From Ardenticatenaceae bacterium (GTDB lineage Bacteria; Chloroflexota; Anaerolineae; Promineifilales; Promineifilaceae), in assembly GCA_030065875.1 (NCBI GenBank), contig JASJCR010000040.1, positions 1 through 57,763 of the forward strand: DNA of 57,763 nucleotides, written 5' to 3'. Below the pieces are notes generated by a model. That model saw only the letters and a list, made by a program, of their open reading frames with translations, was not told the DNA's origin and searched no databases. The position numbers were made by a program, and so were the translations under genes. Positions 8,746 to 17,576 of this stretch are shown here, one piece after another; positions within the stretch are counted from its first letter, which is position 1, and each line of letters starts with the position of its first letter.

Positions 8746-9726
8746 ATGGCCAAGCGTTATCTATACAGCAACATATATTTTTGGATCATGGTTATTGCCT
8801 TAACCTGCGGTTTGATCACCGTGATCCACGATTTTATTTATTTCAACTATCCTGCCTCAAAACCGACTCACGCAACAAGAGAGCCACAAGATAGCAAAAA
8901 TTTTGCCCATCTATGGACCGTCGATCTTCACGCAAGGCTGTCGCACCCAGACAACTGGCGTTTGGGTGGCTCGGGCTACATGGCAGTTAGAGCTCGTGAT
9001 GATCAGGGACAAGTTATCTTACCGGTTCAGGAGATGTGGTTTCTACCATCCCCAACGATTAAAAGCTTTGATATCAATAGTGGCGCTGAATTATGGGAGG
9101 TTGATTCACGTATTTTAAGGGGTTTGGGCGTAATCGAAATAGACCAGAACGGTGACTACATATACTTATTAATGGGTTCAAACGGTTTTACAAGAGATTT
9201 TAACATGTTATATGTATCGGCCATTGATAAAAAAACCGGACAAGAGGTATGGTCGAGAGAAATTGAATATTTTGGCACTATACTTGGTCATGCTGCTAAT
9301 AATGAGTTTCTTAGTATTTATGGCCAATACAATCGAGGAACATCTTACACTGCGGTCACATTCGATGCTTCAACGGGGAAAGAAATTCCATATCAGAAAA
9401 TGAATACAGTTAGAAGATCAAATGGTGATAAATATGAACCATTGGTAGAAGAATTAGGGTATGAATATTTCACTGAAGGAACAACTCACAAAAATGTGAT
9501 CTTTCTTCTCATTGCGGATGATTCTTCCATTTGGGCCTTGGACAAAAACTCTGGAGACGTATTAGGGCATATCCACTTTGATGGTTCTCCATTAGATACC
9601 GGTCGGCAGGGTAATTTTGATATGCTTTATTCAAATGGTTATCTGGTGTTATATTGGGCGGACAGCATGCAGCTGATGAGTTTCAAATTTGAGCCTCCAC
9701 CTAATGCGATATCCCAATCGCAATAG
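8746..9726 (+). CDS. Membrane-anchored PQQ-like beta-propeller protein of unknown function
   Basis: 326 residues. One hydrophobic segment at about 10-32 acts as an uncleaved anchor, so the rest is probably extracytoplasmic. The remainder has quinoprotein-type propeller blades with the repeating pattern 'D-x-x-x-G-x-x-x-W': F-D-I-N-S-G-A-E-L-W, I-D-K-K-T-G-Q-E-V-W and L-D-K-N-S-G-D-V-L. No catalytic PQQ or haem motif is visible, so a binding or scaffold role fits better than a dehydrogenase. The gene is AT-richer than its neighbours, and ATG 8746 has no RBS. An overlapping frame starting at ATG 8666 (M-S-I-T-N-D-Q-Q-P...) looks like a plausible protein N-terminus, so a frameshift near 8745-8800 or a separate 45-residue ORF is possible. 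Confidence 0.65.
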   Translation: MAKRYLYSNIYFWIMVIALTCGLITVIHDFIYFNYPASKPTHATREPQDSKNFAHLWTVDLHARLSHPDNWRLGGSGYMAVRARDDQGQVILPVQEMWFLPSPTIKSFDINSGAELWEVDSRILRGLGVIEIDQNGDYIYLLMGSNGFTRDFNMLYVSAIDKKTGQEVWSREIEYFGTILGHAANNEFLSIYGQYNRGTSYTAVTFDASTGKEIPYQKMNTVRRSNGDKYEPLVEELGYEYFTEGTTHKNVIFLLIADDSSIWALDKNSGDVLGHIHFDGSPLDTGRQGNFDMLYSNGYLVLYWADSMQLMSFKFEPPPNAISQSQ

Positions 9727-10033
9727 TGACCAGCAAGATTGAGAGAACTCAATTACTTTGATACAAGTAGCTACATTGCCTTCCCGATGTATGATGAAAG
9801 TAAAGAAATTAATTGGGTAAAAAGATTTTTAGTTCCAAGGCTGTGAGAAAGCAATGTTCGCGAACTCCATGTCATTCTGAGCGAAGCGAAGAATCTCGCT
9901 AACTTCCTTTTAAAATAGAACTTCATTTAGGAAGAATCCATCTTGTTATAGCCATAATTACCTAAATTGTGTCTCGACGGGATCCTTCGCTGCGCTCAGG
10001 ATGACAGCTTGTTTGTGAAAGAAAGGAGCAAAC
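9727..10033. other. Intergenic stretch with a paired inverted repeat
   Basis: It is dominated by the repeat pair at 9871-9895 and 9980-10004. The remainder is AT-rich and shows no gene. The last bases carry AAAGGAG, the RBS of the next gene. Confidence 0.6.
9871..10004. repeat. Paired inverted repeat of the 'TCATTCTGAGCGAAGCGAAG' type
   Basis: The left arm is 9871-9895 (GTCATTCTGAGCGAAGCGAA...). The right arm is 9980-10004 and its complement reads GTCATCCTGAGCGCAGCGAA.... About 84 bases separate them. The same word recurs in inverted pairs at 22996-23167, giving a REP/BIME-like two-arm element. Confidence 0.75.
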
Positions 10034-10438
10034 ATGGCGGTTATTTTTTTACCCGCGGCAATCATTCTAATTTATCTCCCCTGGCTTTTTGTTGGGGGCC
10101 AAGAAAAATTGACCGGTTATGAATTGGGTCAGGTACACCCGCGCTTCTTCTGGGTGGGGTGGATTTTCCCAGTGATGAATTTTGCGGTGGGCATCGGGAT
10201 GTTCTTTTTGATTCTGCCCTTTTGGAGAGGTTCATCGGCCGCGTCAACTGTCTCTTTTGTAATGATTATTATCGCTATTGCGGTTTTTAACGGCCTTTTT
10301 AACCTTGCCACCGGAGTGTGCCCGGTACCTATGAGCCGGGTGTACCGCTATGTCTATCTCGACCAAAATCGAACTGTAGGCGCCGTTCAAATTATTCTGG
10401 GTTCCTTTTTTATTCTGCTGTTTTATTTATCGGGATAG
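10034..10438 (+). CDS. Small membrane protein with about four transmembrane helices, unknown function
   Basis: 134 residues, almost entirely hydrophobic. Segments at roughly 3-20, 41-65, 72-93 and 114-132 look membrane-spanning. The loops hold E-K-L-T-G-Y-E-L-G and C-P-V-P-M-S-R-V-Y-R-Y. AAAGGAG lies about 7 nt before ATG 10034, one of the best RBSs in this part of the window, so the gene is probably real. I do not recognise a family. It converges with mfd, and a strong hairpin lies between them. Confidence 0.7.
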   Translation: MAVIFLPAAIILIYLPWLFVGGQEKLTGYELGQVHPRFFWVGWIFPVMNFAVGIGMFFLILPFWRGSSAASTVSFVMIIIAIAVFNGLFNLATGVCPVPMSRVYRYVYLDQNRTVGAVQIILGSFFILLFYLSG

Positions 10439-10467
10439 TTGGGAACTCAAAAAGATAAAAGTTGACC

Positions 10468-10510
10468 GTTAATCGTTGACTGTTTTAATAACCAACAGTC
10501 AACGATTAAC
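10468..10510. terminator. Long hairpin between convergent genes
   Basis: A perfect 17-bp inverted repeat (10468-10484 with 10494-10510, 9-nt loop) lies between a plus-strand gene ending at 10438 and mfd ending at 10532. There is no long T-run, so it may act as a bidirectional RNA 3' end or be another repeat hairpin. Confidence 0.5.
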
Positions 10511-10531
10511 AAAGTTGCTTTTCCCTGATTC

Positions 10532-13500
10532 CTACTTCCTCCGGCGGAAAATCGCCACGCGCTCCAGCACCTGCACCAGGGCCACCTGCCACTCGCGGGT
10601 GCCCTGATCGTGCGCCAGCCAGATCCCGGTGCGGCTGACCCGGCCGATGCGACCAACGGCGTGCTGCAGTTTCATCCGGTTGAGGTAGTGAATATCGGGC
10701 AGATTGATCTTAATTTGACGCGCTTCTGTGGCTACGGAGGAAACCCCAGCGTTGAGCGCCAGGACCTTGACCCGCAGCTGGTACAGTAAATTCTCCACCG
10801 GGTCCGGAATCGGGCCAAAGCGATCGGTCAGCTCAGCCGCCATGGCGTCGATGTCATCCAGCGTCGTTAGGGTGGCCATGCGCCGATAAAGACGGAGTCG
10901 CAGGGGGGCATCAAAAATATAGTCGGGCGGCAGATAGGTGGCCAGCGGCAGATCGATGAGCGTCGTATCCGGCAGCTCCATCTCGATTGTTTCCCCTTCT
11001 TTGGCTGCCTTGCGCACCTGGATCGCTCGGGCCAGCATGCGGGTGTAGAGATCAAAGCCGATAGCGGCGATATGACCACTTTGATTGGGACCCAGCAGTT
11101 CGCCCGCCCCGCGAATTTCAAGATCGCGCATGGCGATGGTGTAACCGGCCCCCAGATCGGTGGCCTCTCCAATCGCCTCCAGCCGCGCCCGCGCCTCCGG
11201 GGTGAGATTGCGCCACGGGGCGTGGAAAAAGTAGGCGTTGGCCCGGCGGGTGCCCCGGCCGACCCGGCCGCGAAGCTGGTATAGCTGAGATAAGCCAAAC
11301 ATGTCGGCCCGATCAACGATCAGGGTGTTGGCGTTGGGGATATCGAGCCCGCTTTCGATGATCGTTGTCGAGAGCAAAATATCTACTTTGCCGCCAACAA
11401 AATCAGCCATCACCGATTCCAGCTCTCGCTCGTTCATCTGCCCATGGCCAATCGCCACAATCGCTTCAGGAACCAAATTTTCAATAATCTTTTTGACGGT
11501 CGGAATGGTTTGCACTCGATTGTGGACAAAGAAAATTTGTCCACCGCGCTCGAGTTCCTGCAAAATCGCTCGCCGCATGAGCTGTTGATCGATTTCGCCC
11601 ACGTACGTTTGCACGGGAAGCCGTTCAGACGGGGGGGTGCTGATCATGCTGATATCGCGCAGGCCGCTTAAAGCCATGTGCATGGTGCGAGGGATTGGTG
11701 TGGCGGTCATGGTGAGCACGTCAACCTCGGTGCGCATTTGCTTAAGCCGTTCTTTGTGGCTTACCCCAAAGCGCTGCTCCTCATCGATCACCAGCAGCCC
11801 CAAATCCTTGAAGCTGACGTCATTTGAGAAGAGGCGGTGGGTGCCGATGACGATATCAACTTCCCCGTTTTTTAGCTGTTGAATCACCTGATCCTGCTGA
11901 CCACGGGTCAAAAACCGTGAAAGCATGGCCACTTTAATCGGGTAGGGGCCCAGACGCTCTGAAAAGGTTTGATAATGCTGCTGGGCCAAGACCGTGGTTG
12001 GCACCAGCATGGCCACCTGCCGGCCGTCCATCACCGCTTTAAAAGCCGCCCGCAAAGCCACTTCTGTTTTCCCATAGCCAACATCACCGCAAATGAGGCG
12101 ATCCATGGGCTGCGGCCGCTCCATATCCGCTTTTACTTCGGCGATGGCGTGTGTTTGATCTTCAGTTTCTTGATACGGGAAACCGGCTTCCAGCTCAAAC
12201 TGCCAGGCGGTATCGGGTGGGAAAGCGTGGCCGGAAACGGTTTCTCGGACCGCATACAGCTCGAGCAGTTCATCCGCCAGCTGGTCGATATCCCGCTGCG
12301 CCTTTTGCTTGGCCTTGGTCCACTGTTTATCGCCCAGGCGATTTAAGCGCGGGGCAAAATCTTCAGATCCGACCCATTTGCTCATGCGATCGGCATGGTG
12401 AACCGGCACATAAAGGATATCGTTGTTGGCGTACTCGACTTTTAGATATTCGCGATCGGCGCCACCAATCGAGCGGACGACGAGCCCCAAAAAGCGGCCG
12501 ATGCCGTACTCGGCGTGGACGATGTAATTTCCAGCCGAGAGGTCTGAAAAATACGTCTCGGGTGCTGCCGTGGTTCGCCGCACGTAGCGGCGGGGAGCCG
12601 GCCGGTTCCAGCCAAATATTTCGGCGTCGGTTAAAACATTAAGGAGAATTTTGTCGGCCTGTTCGAGGATAAACCCTTCAGAGAGCGATGAGTTGATAAA
12701 GTGAATGTTGCTGGGTTGATCGGCGCTTTCTTCCCGGATAGCGGCCAGCCCGTAGCTGTCGCCGCGCTCCTGCCGCCACAGGGTTTTGAGGCGGTCAGCC
12801 TGGCGGCTGACGACCACGACAATTTCGCCGGTTTGCTCCGCATGTTTGAGCTGATACATCAGCGGCGTGGTTTGACCGCCATAGCGCGGTCCCGGCTGAA
12901 AAGAGGCGGCCAGCTCGGTGGGCGGCACCTGCGAAGTGCGGTCCTCTTCGCGAACGTCGTGCCCCAGAATGATGGCATGGTGCTGCCGCAGCAGCGGCTC
13001 AATTTCCTGCCAGACAAAAAGCGGGTTGGGGTAGGCGGAAGGAAGGGAAATTTGCTCTCCTTCGAGCTTGGCGGCCTGCTGATGTAACTCACTGACCGCT
13101 TCCTGCAGGGTGACCCAATCATCAACGATGAGCAGGGCGCCCTGGGGCAGATAGTGGAGCAGGGAATCGGGCCGTTGATAAATCAGGGGCAGATAAAATT
13201 CTTCATGGGGCAGCAGTTCCCCATTGCTCAACGGTTCAATATCATCTTGCCATGACGGCAAATTATCATCTTTAGGGGGGGCATCAAAGGCTAGGGCCTG
13301 CCCCAGTTCGCGGGCATCGGCCGGAATCGCTTCGCGAGCGGCCGGAATGAGGAGCTTGGGCGGCACCGCTAAATCGGTCACGGTGCGCTGGGTTGTGGGG
13401 TCAAACCAGCGCATGGTGTCAATTTCATCCCCAAACAGCTCAATACGGATTGGGAATTCAGCGCCGCCGGCCGGGAAGATGTCAACAATCCCTCCTCGCT

Positions 13501-14116
13501 GACTAAACTGCCCTGGTTTTTCGACCACCGTAACCTGTTCGTACCCGATATTGCGCCACGTTTCTTCCAACTTTGTCCAGTCGAGCAGCTGTCCGACACG
13601 CAAAATTCGCGTATGTTTAATAAAGCTGCGCTTGGGCAAGGTCTGCTGCAGCAGCGCCCGAGCGGAGGAAAGGATCACCGGTGGATGGGGATCGGCCGGC
13701 ATCAGCGGGTGTTGACCGGCCATCAGGCGGGTTAATACGGTCATGCGGCTCAGACGAGAGTTATCGCTCCAGGGGGCGCGATCGTAAGGCAGGGGCGTTG
13801 GTTCGGCAAAGCGCAAAATTTCTTTTGACGTGCCGAGCCAGGTTTGCAGCTCCTGTCGCCAAATCGGCACCGCTTCAGTTTTGCCGGTGATAAAGAGAAC
13901 AGGAACCTGCGCTTCGCTAATTAACCTGGCCAAAACCGGCGGCCGGGCATGACGCATGAGCCCGATTGTTAGGGGAGCCTGGCGTGAGTTGATCTGATCG
14001 ACCAGATCCGCATACGCGGGTAAGCGATCGAAGTGGGTCAGGAGATCGGCAACGCTCAAATCATGATCGACCGCTGCGGTGGCTGGGTTGATGTTTCCTG
14101 ACGGATGAGTTGCCAT
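10532..14116 (-). CDS. mfd: Transcription-repair coupling factor Mfd
   Basis: 1194 residues, the usual Mfd length. Mfd is an ATP-driven DNA translocase that removes RNA polymerase stalled at DNA lesions and recruits UvrA for strand-specific nucleotide excision repair. A UvrB-like N-terminal module is followed by a CarD-like RNA polymerase-interaction domain at about 520-585 (...V-H-A-E-Y-G-I-G-R-F...). The helicase core has Walker A G-D-V-G-Y-G-K-T near 675 and a D-E-E-Q box near 778. The later motifs include I-I-E-S-G-L-D-I-P and Q-L-R-G-R-V-G-R, and the TRCF domain closes the protein. ATG 14116 is preceded by AAAGGA at moderate distance. It lies 20 nt after pth on the same strand, the common pth-mfd operon. 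Confidence 0.98.
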   Translation of the reverse strand: MATHPSGNINPATAAVDHDLSVADLLTHFDRLPAYADLVDQINSRQAPLTIGLMRHARPPVLARLISEAQVPVLFITGKTEAVPIWRQELQTWLGTSKEILRFAEPTPLPYDRAPWSDNSRLSRMTVLTRLMAGQHPLMPADPHPPVILSSARALLQQTLPKRSFIKHTRILRVGQLLDWTKLEETWRNIGYEQVTVVEKPGQFSQRGGIVDIFPAGGAEFPIRIELFGDEIDTMRWFDPTTQRTVTDLAVPPKLLIPAAREAIPADARELGQALAFDAPPKDDNLPSWQDDIEPLSNGELLPHEEFYLPLIYQRPDSLLHYLPQGALLIVDDWVTLQEAVSELHQQAAKLEGEQISLPSAYPNPLFVWQEIEPLLRQHHAIILGHDVREEDRTSQVPPTELAASFQPGPRYGGQTTPLMYQLKHAEQTGEIVVVVSRQADRLKTLWRQERGDSYGLAAIREESADQPSNIHFINSSLSEGFILEQADKILLNVLTDAEIFGWNRPAPRRYVRRTTAAPETYFSDLSAGNYIVHAEYGIGRFLGLVVRSIGGADREYLKVEYANNDILYVPVHHADRMSKWVGSEDFAPRLNRLGDKQWTKAKQKAQRDIDQLADELLELYAVRETVSGHAFPPDTAWQFELEAGFPYQETEDQTHAIAEVKADMERPQPMDRLICGDVGYGKTEVALRAAFKAVMDGRQVAMLVPTTVLAQQHYQTFSERLGPYPIKVAMLSRFLTRGQQDQVIQQLKNGEVDIVIGTHRLFSNDVSFKDLGLLVIDEEQRFGVSHKERLKQMRTEVDVLTMTATPIPRTMHMALSGLRDISMISTPPSERLPVQTYVGEIDQQLMRRAILQELERGGQIFFVHNRVQTIPTVKKIIENLVPEAIVAIGHGQMNERELESVMADFVGGKVDILLSTTIIESGLDIPNANTLIVDRADMFGLSQLYQLRGRVGRGTRRANAYFFHAPWRNLTPEARARLEAIGEATDLGAGYTIAMRDLEIRGAGELLGPNQSGHIAAIGFDLYTRMLARAIQVRKAAKEGETIEMELPDTTLIDLPLATYLPPDYIFDAPLRLRLYRRMATLTTLDDIDAMAAELTDRFGPIPDPVENLLYQLRVKVLALNAGVSSVATEARQIKINLPDIHYLNRMKLQHAVGRIGRVSRTGIWLAHDQGTREWQVALVQVLERVAIFRRRK

Positions 14117-14136
14117 GTGTGCAAAATCCTTTGGAG

Positions 14137-14769
14137 CTAGATATCGATGACTGTGCCGTTAAAGCGGGACATGGCCAGGTGAACCCCTTCCCGCACAAAA
14201 CAATCAACGGCCGAAACCGTCCGAGCGAGCATATCATTGACAATGGGGGCTTCCTGGGAGCTAAATTTCTGCAGGACGTGCGCGCTGGCGGGCATTTTCC
14301 CCCGCGGCCGGCCGATTCCCAGGCGAATGCGTGGAAATTCCTGCCCCAGGTGATTAATAATAGATTTCATCCCGTTGTGGCCGCCGGAACCGCCCTTTTC
14401 CCGCATCCGGAAGGTGCCCAGCGGAAGGTCAATTTCGTCATAGATAACCAACACCTGAGCGGGTTCAACCTTATAAAAATTTGCCAGTCGACCAATCGAA
14501 TCACCGCTGAGGTTCATAAAGGTTTGCGGCTTGATCAAGATAATGCGATCGGGCCCCTGACGGCCGTCGCCGATGAGGGCTTTGTGCTTGACCCGGCTGA
14601 GGGTGATTTGCAATTCTCTAGCGATCTCATCGACCGCCATAAAGCCGATATTGTGGCGCGTTTGGGCGTATTTCTTACCCGGATTGCCCAATCCGGCAAC
14701 CAGGAAGGTGCGCCCGGAGCCAAAATCCGGATCATCTGGTTGAGAAAAAAAGCGTTTTAGAAAACTCAT
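14137..14769 (-). CDS. pth: Peptidyl-tRNA hydrolase
   Basis: Hydrolyses the ester bond of peptidyl-tRNAs released by stalled ribosomes and so recycles tRNA. From ATG 14769 the protein has 210 residues; a TTG three codons upstream is less likely. Family motifs are complete: G-L-G-N-P-G (Asn29), T-R-H-N-I-G-F with the catalytic His39, Q-T-F-M-N-L-S-G, Y-D-E-I-D-L-P with the catalytic Asp, and G-G-S-G-G-H-N-G. About 15 residues before the conserved core form a short N-terminal extension. It is first in a pth-mfd operon and divergent from the DsbA lipoprotein gene. Confidence 0.97.
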   Translation of the reverse strand: MSFLKRFFSQPDDPDFGSGRTFLVAGLGNPGKKYAQTRHNIGFMAVDEIARELQITLSRVKHKALIGDGRQGPDRIILIKPQTFMNLSGDSIGRLANFYKVEPAQVLVIYDEIDLPLGTFRMREKGGSGGHNGMKSIINHLGQEFPRIRLGIGRPRGKMPASAHVLQKFSSQEAPIVNDMLARTVSAVDCFVREGVHLAMSRFNGTVIDI

Positions 14770-15096
14770 TGACGGCAATCTTTATAGGGTTTCAACTTTC
14801 CCGATCGGTCAGGAAACCCGCAAAGCGGGAAAAATTCAGCGGTATAAAACGGTCGATGTTCACCTGCGGTGCGACCAAAGTACAGTTGTTTTCAACAGTT
14901 GGTCGTGCAACAATGCAATTTTTTAGTCTAGCACAAAAAAGATGGCAATTCACAATCTTCAACGTAATGTGAATACAAATTTTTATCAGCCAGCAACCAT
15001 AAATTGAGCGGTGGATGAGAAGACAGATTAGGCCATTGCACTGGACCTGCTGTATGCCATAATGGTGGCGGGCGCGAAACGTTAATGGAGAAGAAC
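14770..15096. other. Divergent regulatory region between pth and the DsbA lipoprotein gene
   Basis: It holds the rightward promoter at 15036-15063 and, for pth, a weak minus-strand -10-like TAGACT without a good -35. Small hairpins include CCCGC/GCGGG at 14817-14829. Short frames here lack RBSs and protein-like composition. Confidence 0.5.
15036..15063 (+). promoter_or_regulatory. Sigma70-like promoter of the triple-DsbA lipoprotein gene
   Basis: -35 TTGCAC (15036-15041), a 16-nt spacer, and -10 CATAAT (15058-15063). Transcription would start near 15070, about 27 nt before the chosen ATG. Confidence 0.55.
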
Positions 15097-17142
15097 ATGT
15101 TCAATTTAGCAAGCAAAAAGACAGCCAGCCTGCTCTTGCTGGGTGTTATTTTCATCGGGGCGGCCTGTACACCCCCAACAGTCGAACGGAGCGGAGAGTC
15201 TGCTCCAGTTGCCGAAGCGGTAGAGGCTGAGACGGTAGAAACGGAGGATGGTATCGTCAGCCCTTCTGAGCCTTCTGAGCCTTCTGGGTCTGAAGGCGGG
15301 GAGTTTGCGGCCGCCTTACCCGTCAGTGAGGAATCAATCGATGGCGTACCGGTTGGTTTTACGGAGGACGGTCACGCTTATTACGGGGATCCCAACGCTC
15401 CGGTCGTCATCGAAGAGTATTCGGATTACCAATGTCCATTTTGCAGCCGGTTTGTCAGCGAAACGATGAGCCTGATTAAGGACGAAGCGATCGCCAACGG
15501 GGAAGCGGTCATCATTTTTTATGATTACCCACTTCCGATTCACCCGCAGGGAATTCCGGCCGCTGAGGCGGCTCGGTGCGCTGGAGAAAATGGGGCGGTT
15601 GCCTATTGGGAAATGCATGATGCCTTATTTGAATCCGGTCCTCGCTGGGGTATCTCTGATCCGGATCCGGTGTTTGTGGCCATGGCTGAAGAGTTGGGGC
15701 TTGATGCTGCTGAATTTGAAAAATGTTTGAGTGAGGATCGGTATGTGCCGGCTGTCGAAGCGGATCTTGCCCAGGGGCAGCGTTTAGGGGTGACCGGGAC
15801 CCCCACGTTTTTCTTAAATGGAGAAGCATTGGTTGGGGCTTTGCCTATCCAGGTTTTCCGTTCGGCGATCGCCACAGTTTTAAGTGGTGAGTCGATTGCC
15901 CAGGCGGAACCGGAGACGCCGCCGCTGCCAGATGTGGATGATCTTGATATTCCGCCGTTTGAAATGCCCGATCCTCTGGTTGTTGAAGAAGATTTTGCGG
16001 CCGTGATGGGTGACGCGGATGCGCCGATATTGATTGTCGAATACACCGATTATCAATGCCCGTTTTGTGCTCGTCATGCGCTGTCCACCATGCCCATCGT
16101 GCTGCAGCAGATGATCGACACCGGCCGGGTGCGCTACGCCCTTAAAGATTTCCCCTTGGACAGCCTTCATCCTTTGGCTCGAGTTTCGGCCGTGGCCGCT
16201 CGCTGTGCCGGAGAACAGGATGCTTATTGGGAAATGCATGATGAACTGTTTGTCCAGCAGGAATTTTGGGCGGTGTCACCTGACGTCAACCAATTCTTTA
16301 CCGAAATGGCTGCTGATCTTGGATTGGATGAAGGGGATTTTACGACCTGCCTGAATTCAGGACAGTATGACGAAGCGATCCAGGCCAACTTTGCCGAAGG
16401 AAGCTCCTTCGGGATTACGGGAACCCCGGCATTTGTAATCGGCGGGTACTCGATATCCGGTGCCCAGCCGTTTGACATTTTTGATTTGGTGGTGACCAAT
16501 CTCGAAGATGGGACGATCGAAGAGCTGTTTCGGGCTGCTTATGATGATCAAGTAGCGGCATACAGAGAACAGGTTGCTCGCGAACGTGCGGCTCAGCTGC
16601 CGGTTGATGTGCCCATCGAAGAATCATTTTCTATTGGCGAGCCGAACGCCCCCGTGGTGGTTGTTGAATATACCGATTTTCAATGCCCGTACTGCGGCCG
16701 ACATTTCGCCCAAACATTCCCTCGGCTCAAAGAAGAATATATTGATAAAGGGTTGGTGCGGTATGTGTTTAAAGATTTCCCGCTTGACTTCCATTTACAG
16801 GCTGGAAGGGCATCCGAAGCGGCCCGCTGCGCCAACGAACAGGATGCATTTTTAGAGATGCACAGCGCTTTGTTTGAGCGGCAGGGTGAATGGTCGGGGC
16901 AGGATAACGTTGACGAGCTGTTTGTCTCATACGCGGCCGACCTGAATCTGGATCAGGAAGCCTTTACCACCTGTCTGGAAAGCGGCAAATATGCGGAGCT
17001 GGTTCAGGCGGACCTGGCCGAAGGGACGTCCTTTGGAATTAACGGCACGCCGACGTTTTTTGTAAACGGCACCCGTCTTGTGGGAGCGGTTCCGTTTGAA
17101 AACTTCGTTCAGCTGATTGAGTCGCAGCTAAATGCGGAATAG
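15097..17142 (+). CDS. Lipoprotein with three tandem DsbA-like thioredoxin domains
   Basis: 681 residues. ATG 15097 has GGAG 6 nt upstream; ATG 15085 is in frame but overlaps that RBS. The signal peptide ends in the lipobox I-G-A-A-C (Cys24), followed by an acidic, Ser/Pro/Glu-rich linker. Three homologous thioredoxin-fold domains of the DSBA/Thioredoxin_4 type follow. Their active sites are C-P-F-C at 113-116, C-P-F-C at 321-324 and C-P-Y-C at 530-533, with cis-Pro loops T-G-T-P-T, T-G-T-P-A and N-G-T-P-T. Each domain also has A-A-R-C and [KT]-C-L, a possible structural or shuttle disulfide. The protein should oxidise or isomerise thiols of exported proteins at the outer membrane face. Most relatives carry one such domain. 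No DsbB/VKOR partner is adjacent. The role is secure; substrates and why three domains are needed are unknown. Confidence 0.93.
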   Translation: MFNLASKKTASLLLLGVIFIGAACTPPTVERSGESAPVAEAVEAETVETEDGIVSPSEPSEPSGSEGGEFAAALPVSEESIDGVPVGFTEDGHAYYGDPNAPVVIEEYSDYQCPFCSRFVSETMSLIKDEAIANGEAVIIFYDYPLPIHPQGIPAAEAARCAGENGAVAYWEMHDALFESGPRWGISDPDPVFVAMAEELGLDAAEFEKCLSEDRYVPAVEADLAQGQRLGVTGTPTFFLNGEALVGALPIQVFRSAIATVLSGESIAQAEPETPPLPDVDDLDIPPFEMPDPLVVEEDFAAVMGDADAPILIVEYTDYQCPFCARHALSTMPIVLQQMIDTGRVRYALKDFPLDSLHPLARVSAVAARCAGEQDAYWEMHDELFVQQEFWAVSPDVNQFFTEMAADLGLDEGDFTTCLNSGQYDEAIQANFAEGSSFGITGTPAFVIGGYSISGAQPFDIFDLVVTNLEDGTIEELFRAAYDDQVAAYREQVARERAAQLPVDVPIEESFSIGEPNAPVVVVEYTDFQCPYCGRHFAQTFPRLKEEYIDKGLVRYVFKDFPLDFHLQAGRASEAARCANEQDAFLEMHSALFERQGEWSGQDNVDELFVSYAADLNLDQEAFTTCLESGKYAELVQADLAEGTSFGINGTPTFFVNGTRLVGAVPFENFVQLIESQLNAE

Positions 17143-17183
17143 GCTAAACTCGGTGTGTTTGCATCGCTAAATGCGGTAATTTT

Positions 17184-17208
17184 GAGCGGCGCAAGCCGCT
17201 CTTTTTTT
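17184..17208 (+). terminator. Rho-independent terminator of the DsbA lipoprotein gene
   Basis: GAGCGGC (17184-17190), loop GCAA, GCCGCTC (17195-17201), then seven T. It lies about 40 nt after the stop codon. Confidence 0.85.
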
Positions 17209-17294
17209 GGGTAAAATATCAACAAGCTCCCCACCCCGACATGGGAAGTGGCTAGGGGAGAGGTAAAATGTCCGTCAAAATACCCACCCCCTAA

Positions 17295-17317
17295 CCCCCT
17301 CCCGATTCGGGAGGGGG
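17295..17317. repeat. GC-rich intergenic hairpin
   Basis: CCCCCTCCCGA (17295-17305), a single T, and TCGGGAGGGGG (17307-17317) are perfectly complementary. No T-run follows. The type is common in repeat-rich bacterial spacers. Confidence 0.7.
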
Positions 17318-17415
17318 AATTTGTTGAGCAAGAAAGCGCATTTTCTCATTCATCAAGCTTACTATTCCCCCTTGAACCTGACGCAGGGAGAGGAACGGGA
17401 AAAGTAAACAAATTT

Positions 17416-17511
17416 AGCCACGGATTAACACGGATTTTCACAGAACTTATCCTGAGCCCAGCTGAAGGATTGAAGGGAGAAATCGGTGTTAATCTGTGAT
17501 AATCTGTGGCT
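17416..17511. repeat. Inverted pair of the CACGGATTAACACGGATT repeat
   Basis: The left arm (17416-17443) begins AGCCACGGATTAACACGG. The right arm (17481-17511) is its diverged reverse complement, ending in AATCTGTGGCT plus T. The left arm is repeated base for base over 28 nt at 19439-19466. Confidence 0.8.
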
Positions 17512-17576
17512 TTTTTTATTTAGTTCATTCGGAAACGGACCATTGTAGGAAGATTGGAGGAAAAGGGTGCAGATGA

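Larger units (their letters stand above)
17143..17576. other. Intergenic stretch made of a terminator and several repeat hairpins
   Basis: In order: terminator 17184-17208, an 11-bp hairpin at 17295-17317, and an inverted pair of the CACGGATTAACACGGATT repeat at 17416-17511. A frame at 17248-17499 only translates these repeats. GGAGG at 17556-17560 precedes the next gene. Confidence 0.7.

Noticed and set aside
14110..14760. 216-codon plus frame antisense to pth
   Set aside because: Shadow of a well-conserved pth gene; no family resemblance or RBS.
17248..17499. 83-codon plus frame after the DsbA gene
   Set aside because: It only translates palindromic repeats.
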